Part shown: piece after piece, positions 1-7,330 of the stretch | Layout of the letters: each line of letters starts with the position of its first letter | Numbering within the stretch: the stretch's first letter is position 1 | Program-made: the position numbers and the translations under genes | The notes under the pieces: model-generated | What the model was told of the DNA's origin: nothing | Seen by the model: the letters and a program-made list of their open reading frames with translations, nothing else | Databases searched by the model: none | From: a virus | Direction: 5' to 3' (one strand) | DNA: 37,984 nucleotides | Virus record (IMG/VR): IMGVR_UViG_3300020152_000254 | Span: 1 to 37,984 of that record

Positions 1-1032
1 GTGAAAATTAACTCTGCTGATTTTATCCAATTTATCACGATAAAGCAGGGTATTTCGGATAGCTCCATCAGGCACGTGTTGAGTCGTCTTGGTATATTCA
101 TCGAGTGGTGTGAAAAACCCGAAAACCTTGTCACAAACATCACTGTCAATCATATTGAGCGGTTTCTCTTTGAACTGAAAAATAAAGGCCTCCACACTAA
201 CACAATTAATACATACATTTTTATGCTTCGGCAACTTCTAGCTTACCTAAGGGATCGTGAGCCAGAAACTGAAGATTTTCTTAAAGGTATTAAGTCTTTT
301 CCCAAAATTAAACCAGTAATTGATGTACTTTCTGTTAATGAAATTGAGGCGATACTCTCTATCGATATGAGTTATGGTAATTTTAGAGGTAGAGATTGCA
401 GCAGACTGAACACTGTTTATAAAGCAATGATCCGCTTTTTAGCCACAACAGGCTGCCGATATGATGAGTGCGCCAGCTTAACACTTGCAAACCTTGACAT
501 TTCAAATGGTAAAGCCAGATTCATTAAAACTAAAAACACAGAATATAGACTTGCTTTCATATCAGAGCCTTTGGTTTCAGAACTTCAATACATTATTGAT
601 TCAGAGAAAAAGGAACGAACCGACCTTATTTTCACAAGCATGATGAATACCAAGATACGTGAGCAAGAATTTATTCCAGATCTGAAAAGAAGGGCAGTTG
701 ATGCAAAAGTCACTAAACGTGTCCATCCACACCTTTTTAGACATTCCTTTGCGACTCAGCTGCTCTCTTCAGGGGTGGAAATTACCAAAGTTGCCGACCT
801 TCTTGGTCATAAAGACATTCAAACAACCTTTAATAACTATGCTCATTTAGCAGATGAAACACTTAGAAAAGCTACTTTCATGCATCCAATGATTCGAAAT
901 AACATACCTGCCCCCGAGTTGTTGAAACAGGCAATTGATGCCGTGAGGAGCTTTAAGTTAGAGCAGGATAAGCGATTTGATATGGTTGTTCTCGAGCAAC
1001 AATTAGCGGGACTATGGGCTTGTATCAAGTAA
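1..1032 (+). CDS. int: Tyrosine recombinase (phage integrase, XerC/D-like)
   Basis: A 343-residue site-specific recombinase that would integrate the phage DNA into the host chromosome by strand exchange through a phosphotyrosine intermediate. Residues 1-90 look like the SAM-like core-binding domain and residues 105-290 the catalytic domain. Visible catalytic residues are Arg153 (TTGCRYDE), a Lys near 177 in the beta hairpin, His244 and Arg247 (HPHLFRH), His270 (LLGHKDI) and the nucleophile Tyr280 (FNNYAHL). It starts with GTG at base 1, so the ribosome binding site is not visible and an upstream start cannot be excluded. It is the only plus-strand gene and converges with the MazG-like gene. 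About 60 residues follow the tyrosine, longer than in XerC/D. The family is very secure. Its being the phage integrase rather than a host Xer protein is inferred from position. Confidence 0.93.
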   Translation: MKINSADFIQFITIKQGISDSSIRHVLSRLGIFIEWCEKPENLVTNITVNHIERFLFELKNKGLHTNTINTYIFMLRQLLAYLRDREPETEDFLKGIKSFPKIKPVIDVLSVNEIEAILSIDMSYGNFRGRDCSRLNTVYKAMIRFLATTGCRYDECASLTLANLDISNGKARFIKTKNTEYRLAFISEPLVSELQYIIDSEKKERTDLIFTSMMNTKIREQEFIPDLKRRAVDAKVTKRVHPHLFRHSFATQLLSSGVEITKVADLLGHKDIQTTFNNYAHLADETLRKATFMHPMIRNNIPAPELLKQAIDAVRSFKLEQDKRFDMVVLEQQLAGLWACIK

Positions 1033-1243
1033 GGAATAGAAATGTTCGTGTGCGCATTTTTCACAGATTCCATGGCTCATTTTAAGTTTATTGCTGATTT
1101 TCCTGTATCTTTCACTTATGCACCAGGCACACGGGAAATAACCCACTAAGTGCTGTAATTTAACCATGGTTTGGGGAGGAAGTATTTTCATATTTCCCCG
1201 AGGATACCATGCGATTCTTTACTAAACTGTAGGAAGGAACCAA
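1033..1243. other. Intergenic region between integrase and MazG-like gene; possible attP region
   Basis: This 211-bp gap separates two convergent genes and is the longest non-coding stretch at this end. It holds a perfect 10-bp palindrome AACCATGGTT at 1162-1171 and a loose inverted pair CACTTA/TAAGTG around 1116-1153. No convincing hairpin plus T-run and no tRNA fragment was seen. Attachment sites often lie beside integrase genes, so attP is possible, but no matching repeat is visible because the right chromosomal end is outside the window. Confidence 0.25.
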
Positions 1244-1657
1244 TTAGTCGGCGTGAGCTAGGTAGTCTAGATAAATGTTTGAGAACATGTAGTCACCACC
1301 CATCGCTTTCCAAGATTGTTTTGCTACTCCAGGAACTTGCTCAGGCAAGTATCCGTCATTGCAAATGGCGTCATCATATTTTTTAGCATTTCTCTTGGTT
1401 TTCATATCAAGCACATCAGCCGGTTCCAATCCACACAACTCACAAAACCTAATTAAAAGAAAAAGAATATCTCCAACCTCACTTGCCACTGGCCAAACAT
1501 CACCTGTAACAAAGGATTCCATTAGTCCGCCCCAAAGCTCCTTAAGCTCGTTCTCTAGCATTTTATAGACTTCTTCAACAGTATCTCCTTCTTGCCAGGC
1601 TCGCCTATTTTGACCTTGTCTGAGGACTCCCTCAATTGCGTGTTCAAGTGTTACCAT
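1244..1657 (-). CDS. MazG-like nucleotide pyrophosphohydrolase
   Basis: A 137-residue all-alpha NTP-PPase of the MazG-like superfamily. Such enzymes hydrolyse (d)NTPs to the monophosphate and pyrophosphate. In phages they are thought to clean non-canonical nucleotides or alter the host stringent response. The metal-binding signature is visible as E37xxE40 followed by E60xxD63 (EVGD), with the helical continuation up to KRNAKKY near residue 94. Beyond residue 97 there is a C-terminal tail of about 40 residues. The start has a very good ribosome binding site (AAAGGAG, about 5 bases before ATG). The gene lies past the late-operon terminator at 1672-1699, so it probably has its own promoter or relies on read-through. 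The substrate is unknown. Confidence 0.82.
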   Translation of the reverse strand: MVTLEHAIEGVLRQGQNRRAWQEGDTVEEVYKMLENELKELWGGLMESFVTGDVWPVASEVGDILFLLIRFCELCGLEPADVLDMKTKRNAKKYDDAICNDGYLPEQVPGVAKQSWKAMGGDYMFSNIYLDYLAHAD

Positions 1658-1671
1658 AAACTCCTTTGACC

Positions 1672-1699
1672 AAAAAAGCCGTCATACTAGGACGGCTTT
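1672..1699 (-). terminator. Intrinsic terminator of the late operon
   Basis: A perfect 9-bp stem AAAGCCGTC (1675-1683) pairs with GACGGCTTT (1691-1699) across a 7-base loop. Read on the minus strand it is followed by six T residues (1677-1672), part of them within the stem. It sits just after the M23 endopeptidase gene, so it would end the long leftward transcript. Confidence 0.85.
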
Positions 1700-1721
1700 A
1701 ATGTAATTGCTATTAAAGCCT

Positions 1722-2819
1722 TTATTGAATTGCTGGGTTAACTTTTGCCATAAGTTCTTCTACATCTATTAAGTCTTCGGTTTTTTTCAATTGGACATTC
1801 TTTGCCCAACCAAAGAAGGATTTTGCCAAGATTAATATGGCATCAGCTAGGGTGATATGAGCCACCGCATGGGTAGTTAGTAGGTCGTTATACTTTTTTT
1901 GCCAATCACTTGCGGAGTTTTGTGCAACAACCAACTGAGTATTTAATTCACCTTTTTCCTTTGCTATAGCGTCAATCTGGTTTTGCTTTAGAACTACTTG
2001 CCCCTGTACTACCCCAAGGCTTTCTTCGGTTTTTATTCGTGCTGAAATTGCGTTGTCCAGTAGGGTCTTTTGCACATTTAGGTCGTTTAGCGCTTGATCT
2101 TTAAGTCTGCTAACTTGCTCTACTCTATTAGAGAGCTCTGCTGTGGCTGCATTGATCTGGTTCTGAACATCAGTTCCTCGAGACTTATACCCTGCAACTA
2201 CCCTCTGAACATCCTCAAATGAGGTAAGAGCTGGGTCGGTGGGCAACTCCACATATTTGACCGTTAGGTCCCATTTCCCACTGTTTCCTACCAGTTTGCT
2301 GAACAAAACAGTATCAATAGTCATTGTATTTGCCATAACTACTCCCCCTTGATTTAGCTCTTTTAGAGCTGGCTCAGGATCAATAAATCCTTTATAGCCA
2401 TTAGTTTGATTTAATCTCACCTTGTTTTCATCACTCATCGTTAAGCCCAAATGGAGATGATCTCCTTGTACATTTCCGCTTCCGCCCATTCGAGCAATCT
2501 TTTGACCTCGTTTGATTTTTTGCCCTGGCTCCACTAAGTTGAAAGCGTTGTGGGCATACCACCAACAGCGCTTAGTTAATGGATTCCACACGGCGGTCAA
2601 ATAGCCGTACGCATCGAATCTTTCGCCAGGGTCAACGTCACGTAAAACTTCACCGTCTTCAACGGCATAAATGTCTTTGTCTTCGAGAACTTTATTTACG
2701 AGGGGAACTAAATCTAAACCTTCATGCCCATTAAAGCCAAATTGCCTGTAATACTCAGGACGTTTCCCAAAAGTTTGGGTAAGGCGATAACCACCTTTAA
2801 AAGGAGTTGTGGGCAGCAT
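1722..2819 (-). CDS. M23 metallopeptidase endolysin with C-terminal coiled coil
   Basis: A 365-residue protein whose first 150 residues form an M23 (LytM/lysostaphin-type) zinc endopeptidase, which would cut peptide cross-links of peptidoglycan at lysis. Zinc and catalytic residues are visible as His32 and Asp36 (HEGLD), His90, His121 and His123 (DHLHLG). From about residue 205 to 320 the sequence is strongly heptad-like (NQINAATAELSNRVEQV and onwards), a long coiled coil, followed by a short hydrophobic stretch near 330-345 (ILILAKSFFGWA). No signal peptide is seen, so a holin would be needed. It is the last gene before the terminator, next to holin-like genes. There is no obvious ribosome binding site and an in-frame TAG 15 bases upstream fixes the ATG. 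The coiled coil is unusual for an endolysin; a virion-associated role is an alternative. Confidence 0.85.
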   Translation of the reverse strand: MLPTTPFKGGYRLTQTFGKRPEYYRQFGFNGHEGLDLVPLVNKVLEDKDIYAVEDGEVLRDVDPGERFDAYGYLTAVWNPLTKRCWWYAHNAFNLVEPGQKIKRGQKIARMGGSGNVQGDHLHLGLTMSDENKVRLNQTNGYKGFIDPEPALKELNQGGVVMANTMTIDTVLFSKLVGNSGKWDLTVKYVELPTDPALTSFEDVQRVVAGYKSRGTDVQNQINAATAELSNRVEQVSRLKDQALNDLNVQKTLLDNAISARIKTEESLGVVQGQVVLKQNQIDAIAKEKGELNTQLVVAQNSASDWQKKYNDLLTTHAVAHITLADAILILAKSFFGWAKNVQLKKTEDLIDVEELMAKVNPAIQ

Positions 2820-2834
2820 ACAATAATAGTAGCA

Positions 2835-3152
2835 CTATTTTGATTTACTGCGAATCAGTAAGAACGACCATGATACAGTAAACCAGCTTGCATCAAAAAA
2901 CAACGTACGTAGTAATGAATAGTGAGTAGCTAATTGATCCTGATTAGTTAAGAAAAAAAATGAGATTATCGTATTAGCAATTGAAATAGCTAAAAATGTT
3001 CCAAACAAGAAGATGAGTGCAGTGAGTGTTGGTTTTAATAAAAGGCGGGCTTTTTTATACTCAGCAATGAGTGACACCAAAAGAATTGCTGTTGGAGGGA
3101 GTGACCCAAGAGCGAAAATGATGTTTAGTATTCGAATGCTATCATCTGTCAT
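2835..3152 (-). CDS. Small three-segment membrane protein, possible lysis accessory
   Basis: A 105-residue protein with three predicted membrane segments (about residues 8-28, 40-66 and 83-100) and a basic C-terminus (RSKSK). No family is recognised. Its place between the BhlA-like protein and the M23 endolysin makes a holin, antiholin or pinholin role plausible, but this is inferred from context only. A weak AAGGA sits rather far upstream of the ATG. Confidence 0.65.
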   Translation of the reverse strand: MTDDSIRILNIIFALGSLPPTAILLVSLIAEYKKARLLLKPTLTALIFLFGTFLAISIANTIISFFFLTNQDQLATHYSLLRTLFFDASWFTVSWSFLLIRSKSK

Positions 3153-3203
3153 GATCTGTTTTGTTTTCCTTCGATATATTTCTACCTACCATTCTAAGCA
3201 ACC

Positions 3204-3506
3204 CTACGACCCATTTCTAGAAGTAATTGTTGTATGTATCTTCTCACTTAAGCTCTGGACTGATGCTGTGTTGCGTTCAATAGCTCTAGTATTATTATCA
3301 ACAGCATTCTGAAGGGACTCACAAATCTCACCATTTTTCCTGTAGGCTTCCATTAAGTTGTCGGTCATTTGCTGAATGCGATTATCTCTAGTCTTGATGT
3401 TTTCTTTATTTTCTTCTTTTTCCTTGTGATAGAGATACATAAACACACTCGCAAATCCAAGTTGCGGCAAAAGTGTCATTAGTATTTCGTTCCAGGCTAT
3501 TTCCAT
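3204..3506 (-). CDS. BhlA/UviB-like holin candidate
   Basis: A 100-residue protein with one N-terminal membrane segment (about residues 8-25, LMTLLPQLGFASVFMYLY) followed directly by a charged KEKEENKENIK stretch and a coiled coil (residues 30-95). This layout, one membrane helix plus a charged coiled coil, is that of BhlA/UviB bacteriocin-type holins. It would act in the inner membrane to release or activate the endolysin. The ATG is 6 bases after the stop of the collar protein gene and has no ribosome binding site, so translational coupling is likely. Confidence 0.68.
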   Translation of the reverse strand: MEIAWNEILMTLLPQLGFASVFMYLYHKEKEENKENIKTRDNRIQQMTDNLMEAYRKNGEICESLQNAVDNNTRAIERNTASVQSLSEKIHTTITSRNGS

Positions 3507-3512
3507 AATTAT

Positions 3513-4787
3513 TTACATCAAGAATGCTAATGGTGCACCTCCCAGGCTATATTGAAATTGAATAAACGCCACAGTAATGTATTCAGGTTGGTTATCAGAT
3601 GAATTAGCTGTAGTGTTAGCGGCCTGAAGTGATCCTGCTGTACTGGAAATACTTGATAAGGTGTGGTTGGGTATTTCTGTAGCATTCGGACCACCCCAAC
3701 AATCTCCCTGATCACCCGATGCTTTACGAGAAGTTGTTTCCACAGCCGGCGAAACAGATCCTGTATGAGTATGGGAGGAAACAGTATGGGTGTGGCTTTG
3801 AGCTGCGTGGGTATGTGTATTGCTACCTCCTGTGGTAGTGGCAGACGCTGAGGCTGGAATCTTTAAAAATTGATCTCTCATGTCAGGGGTACCATTGCTG
3901 CCATTACACAAAACCCATCCTATTGGTATGGTAGCTAGGCTTTGAAGCCACATGGCAATGTCTCCTGGAAGTAAACCAATAGATGATCCTGAGGTGTTCT
4001 TAAACGCGTTTAAAGTTCTAAAAGCTGGTTGAACAGATTCCGATTGTGAGGTAATGGCACTATTTGAATCAGAAGTTACTGAAGCATTATCCAATAAGAA
4101 GGCGTGACTATGAGTGGATAAACCCTGAGGAGTGTTAGAACCACTTTGACGATCAATTGTTCCACCGCTATTGTTGCCTGTGGTTCCGGTATGACCGTGC
4201 GAGGTTGAGTGCGTGTGACTGACTGTATGAGAATTAGTTAAACTTCCTCCAGTTCCACCTGCATTAGCTCCCGTGCCGGCTCCTTTGAGAAATCTATTTG
4301 CTGAAGCTGTATGAAAACTCATTCCATTTCTACTAGTTGCTGAGTTGAGTAACATAGCATTATTGGGCAATGAGTTATAACCAACCGATTTAATGAATAT
4401 CACTTCGTAATAAGGGGGGTCATTTGATTGACTCGAATATGTTACAGCCTCACTTGAAACTGTTTCGCTTGTCAAAGCTGATGTTGTTCCCGTATGAGAG
4501 TGGGTTCCTCGTCCGATTGAACTGCCGCCAGAATCAGACTGATTGTTTGGAATTAATAACTGATGAAAGTTGCTTGAGGTGCTGATATTGTGAGTATGTG
4601 ACGCAAAGCTGTGTGAGTGGCTTGGTGAAGTATGTGTATGTGTTGATGCTCCACCTGCGCCACCAGGGTTTGTGAGATTTGGCGCACCTTTGGGATATTT
4701 ACCATCAAGTGTGGTCTCACGAGAAAAACCGCCTGGTATTGAGGCGTGGGTGCTATCGTATGGAATAGTTACATTAGGCGTCAACAT
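3513..4787 (-). CDS. Tail fibre/collar protein with three His-rich modules
   Basis: A 424-residue virion protein, probably at the tail tip. The C-terminal part carries a phage tail-collar domain (GWVLCNGSNGTPDMRDQFLK), as in microcystin-dependent-type proteins and T4 gp12 relatives. The protein is built from three related modules, each with a cluster of HxH motifs (THTHTSPSHSHSFASHTH; SHTVSHTHSTSHGH; THTHAAQSHTHTVSSHTH) and ending in a PxYxxVxFIxSV/FIQF-type strand. In T4 gp12 similar HxH motifs from three chains bind iron along a needle, so a trimeric metal-bound shaft is likely here. The gene starts just after a 66-residue gene, without a ribosome binding site. It is probably involved in host recognition. 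Confidence 0.78.
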   Translation of the reverse strand: MLTPNVTIPYDSTHASIPGGFSRETTLDGKYPKGAPNLTNPGGAGGASTHTHTSPSHSHSFASHTHNISTSSNFHQLLIPNNQSDSGGSSIGRGTHSHTGTTSALTSETVSSEAVTYSSQSNDPPYYEVIFIKSVGYNSLPNNAMLLNSATSRNGMSFHTASANRFLKGAGTGANAGGTGGSLTNSHTVSHTHSTSHGHTGTTGNNSGGTIDRQSGSNTPQGLSTHSHAFLLDNASVTSDSNSAITSQSESVQPAFRTLNAFKNTSGSSIGLLPGDIAMWLQSLATIPIGWVLCNGSNGTPDMRDQFLKIPASASATTTGGSNTHTHAAQSHTHTVSSHTHTGSVSPAVETTSRKASGDQGDCWGGPNATEIPNHTLSSISSTAGSLQAANTTANSSDNQPEYITVAFIQFQYSLGGAPLAFLM

Positions 4788-4790
4788 AAT

Positions 4791-4991
4791 TTAACGTTTT
4801 GTATCATCAACAATTTCTTGAACTTCTACCACCTCATACTTTTTCCGCGATACGTGCTTCTTGGCTCTATCTAAAGCTTCCTTTTCCGAATCAGCAAAAA
4901 GGCTAATTGGCACTTTGTTCTCAATCACATCCCCAATCTTATTGTCGAATGCATTTAAGTAATATTTAAAAACTGTTTTGAATTTAGTCAT
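4791..4991 (-). CDS. Small hypothetical protein in the tail module
   Basis: A 66-residue, soluble, charged protein (LFADSEKEALDRAKKHVSRKKYEVVEVQEI). No family is recognised. The pattern of a strand, a helix rich in Lys/Glu and another strand suggests a small alpha/beta fold. It is adjacent to the collar/fibre gene (3 bases away), so it could be a fibre chaperone or simply a filler gene. The purine-rich stretch before the ATG is a weak ribosome binding site. Confidence 0.6.
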   Translation of the reverse strand: MTKFKTVFKYYLNAFDNKIGDVIENKVPISLFADSEKEALDRAKKHVSRKKYEVVEVQEIVDDTKR

Positions 4992-5014
4992 CTTGTCTTT
5001 CTTTTTAATAATAA

Positions 5015-5407
5015 TTAGGACATGTTAAATCCACCAAAATAACCCCGATACACATTGGTAGCGGTGCATTTGAAAATAAACGTATCGATGGCGTTAGCTG
5101 CCGTAGAGAGAGTTGGGGCAACGCCTCCAGGCCATTTGATTCCTGCGGGCCAGGTAATTAGCCGCCCTCCAGTCGCATCTTGAATAGCTGTCACCTGAAA
5201 CCATTGACCAACTGTTGCGTTAGAAAATACAACGGTAGTAGAAGCATCATCAAGAGTAATGTCCCAATCGTTTGTTATGGAAAGGTCAACAGCGCCAGTT
5301 GCAATAGCAGACACGCTTTTAAGCCCTAAGAGGGCATCATTTCTTAATTTGTTGTATTGGTCTGCTGTTGCGTTAGTTCCAGCTACCACAGCACTTGATT
5401 GCACCAT
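5015..5407 (-). CDS. Tail fibre-type structural protein (beta-rich)
   Basis: A 130-residue beta-rich protein. The N-terminus (VVAGTNATADQYNKLRNDAL) resembles the start of phage tail or fibre proteins in which this helix anchors the fibre, and the C-terminal half (ITWPAGIKWPGGVAPTLST then IDTFIFKCT) is a pattern often met in phage tail-fibre and head-fibre proteins. It would be an extracellular part of the virion. The ribosome binding site is good (AAGGAG, 5 bases). It is followed by a small gene and then the collar protein. Confidence 0.65.
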   Translation of the reverse strand: MVQSSAVVAGTNATADQYNKLRNDALLGLKSVSAIATGAVDLSITNDWDITLDDASTTVVFSNATVGQWFQVTAIQDATGGRLITWPAGIKWPGGVAPTLSTAANAIDTFIFKCTATNVYRGYFGGFNMS

Positions 5408-5416
5408 AATTACTCC

Positions 5417-5896
5417 TTATCCTATTGTTATAGTCCACCTAAATGTGAGTGTGTCATTTGAGGTTTTCACTCTGTTAATAGCTATCTTAGAAAATAAAGT
5501 TCCTGAGTTTGGAGTAGCGCTAGCGTCATATCCAAATAAACCAGCTTCACGCAAAGTTCCATTCGCCTCAGATGTGGTGAAGAAAGTTTGGAAAACTGCC
5601 TCGTTGGCAGAGTTGGATCGCACAGAGACCTGTTTTCTAAATAACTCAGCTCCCAATTGGGTGTCTGCGGCTGTGGGAGCAACTGTGTTTGTGCCTACTG
5701 CACAGTACGTAATTGTTCCCCGGTTATTACTCGTATCACCTCTTAGGGCCATGGCTATGGAAGTTTTTGCTAAAGAAGTAATGACATTATGTTGTTTAAA
5801 AACTTGTTTCTTGCCAGTTACCACATTTTCCAAAATGATTTCTAGCTCACCTTTGATTTGAATATATTGTTGAGATTCAGATTGAATGTTTTTCAT
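5417..5896 (-). CDS. Tail fibre/baseplate-associated structural protein
   Basis: A 159-residue beta-rich protein. It begins with a beta strand segment (IQIKGELEIILENVVTGKK) and contains the pattern LREAGLFG followed by GTLFSKIAI and a final strand NDTLTFRWTITIG, which I recognise from many small phage tail proteins of unknown exact role. It lies directly after the tail hub gene and before the other fibre genes, so it probably sits at the tail tip. It is likely co-translated with its neighbours (10 bases to the next gene). Confidence 0.65.
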   Translation of the reverse strand: MKNIQSESQQYIQIKGELEIILENVVTGKKQVFKQHNVITSLAKTSIAMALRGDTSNNRGTITYCAVGTNTVAPTAADTQLGAELFRKQVSVRSNSANEAVFQTFFTTSEANGTLREAGLFGYDASATPNSGTLFSKIAINRVKTSNDTLTFRWTITIG

Positions 5897-5897
5897 A

Positions 5898-7328
5898 TTA
5901 TCCCCATTGACCGAGATCCCACCTCAACCTTGTTTGTGTTATTTCTAAAGAGTCAGTAGCCCAAGTGAAGTAAGCTCCCTGGGAGTCGATAGTTAAAGCA
6001 TCGGTTAATGAGTCTGAGTTGAGGGAATCAGTGGCTGAAAATAATTCATCCACGACTTCATCATCATTAAGCTCGACTAGGTTTTTATTTGCTTCTAACA
6101 ACTCGATTAAGAATTTAATAATGCCAACGGTTTTGGCACTAACTATGTCTACAGAGTATTCATACATTCCACCACCCATTGAGGTTGCAGAAACCCTTTG
6201 GACTAAGTAGTCTGCATTTACCCCATACTCAGGAAGATTGATGTTTAAAAATTGACCTGAGACAAATCCTGTTGTATGAGTTTTGAAATTTCCCTCAATA
6301 ACGTTATTTGCATAATCTGTTAGTTCAGCCTGAGCTCTATCGCGCCCCGCTTGAGTTGTTCTGATTGTTTTATCAAAAATAGCAAATTCTTTTTGACCAT
6401 AAGTCTCAATGGAATCAAAATCTTCTACAGCTACTAAAATTGGAATATCGTATTGATAGGTAAATGTCAGAGTGTCAGAGTCTGTGGGTGTTGTAATTGA
6501 GGCGTCTAACTCAACATATTTTTCCTGAAAGTTCAAATACGCATCAAAACCAGTTAGATTTACGTTTTTAATACCAACAGACTTACTTACTCCATTAATT
6601 GCAAAAGTGATGTCATGTGGTTTATCAGGCAGGGTAAATGATCTTTTTTTTCCATCACCTTTTTCTTCGAAAGTGAAAGTATCACTTAAGTAAGTTCCTC
6701 CCCGAACGTACACACGATTTTTAATTTGACTTGCATCCTTGCTAATATTTAAATCAAAATATTCAGCGTTAGAACTATTTATGTCAAAAGGAGCGGCATT
6801 TTCAGTAGAAGCAAAGTAGTGTACGTCTTTATCATAATCGATGTACCAATTTCTCCCTGTTAATTCAGCAATTTTTCTAAAACACTGTGAAGGCTGTAAG
6901 TAATTAAAGGTGATCTGGTCAATTGTCACCCCGAGGCCAACGTTTGCCGTGGTGATCCCAGTGCCGGCACAATAGTTTGAAACAATATCACGAATAATAA
7001 ACTGATCAGTTTTGTTTTGATAAGAAGTTGCCACAAGATTTGAATCGAGTAATCGAGTGTAATCAATGCACTGAACTGTTGCTGCAACCGTTCCCATCTC
7101 TTTCTTTTTTAAGTTAGTGGAGATAATAGTTCCTCCGAAAATCTTGCTATCATCGGCCAAAGTAATAACAACCTCATCTTCTAGTTCAGGCAATCCTTGA
7201 CCACTTAAGTCAACCAAAGTGAATTGTAGCGAATTAGCTTGGTCATTAAGATCATCGGTAATCGAAGGAGACATGTTGGTCACATCTGCAGTTCGATCTA
7301 ATCCGGCGATGGTTATACTGTATGCCAT
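5898..7328 (-). CDS. Tail hub/baseplate protein (tail-associated protein, gpD/gp27-like)
   Basis: A 476-residue protein. The N-terminus (YSITIAGLDRTADVTN, then NSLQFTLVDL and DEVVITLADDSKIFGGTI) matches the first domain of phage tail hub proteins that join the tail tube to the tip. A middle section (CIDYTRLLDSN, then PSQCFRKIAELTGRNWYIDY) is characteristic of the same proteins. The gene follows the tape measure gene, where siphoviruses encode distal tail and hub proteins. It has a GAGGT ribosome binding site. Its C-terminal about 70 residues are acidic and of unknown role. No separate Dit gene was recognised. Confidence 0.75.
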   Translation of the reverse strand: MAYSITIAGLDRTADVTNMSPSITDDLNDQANSLQFTLVDLSGQGLPELEDEVVITLADDSKIFGGTIISTNLKKKEMGTVAATVQCIDYTRLLDSNLVATSYQNKTDQFIIRDIVSNYCAGTGITTANVGLGVTIDQITFNYLQPSQCFRKIAELTGRNWYIDYDKDVHYFASTENAAPFDINSSNAEYFDLNISKDASQIKNRVYVRGGTYLSDTFTFEEKGDGKKRSFTLPDKPHDITFAINGVSKSVGIKNVNLTGFDAYLNFQEKYVELDASITTPTDSDTLTFTYQYDIPILVAVEDFDSIETYGQKEFAIFDKTIRTTQAGRDRAQAELTDYANNVIEGNFKTHTTGFVSGQFLNINLPEYGVNADYLVQRVSATSMGGGMYEYSVDIVSAKTVGIIKFLIELLEANKNLVELNDDEVVDELFSATDSLNSDSLTDALTIDSQGAYFTWATDSLEITQTRLRWDLGQWG

Positions 7329-7330
7329 TA

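Noticed and set aside
1171-1386. 71-residue plus-strand open frame after the integrase
   Set aside because: It overlaps antisense the well-supported MazG-like gene, has no ribosome binding site, and its composition is not protein-like.
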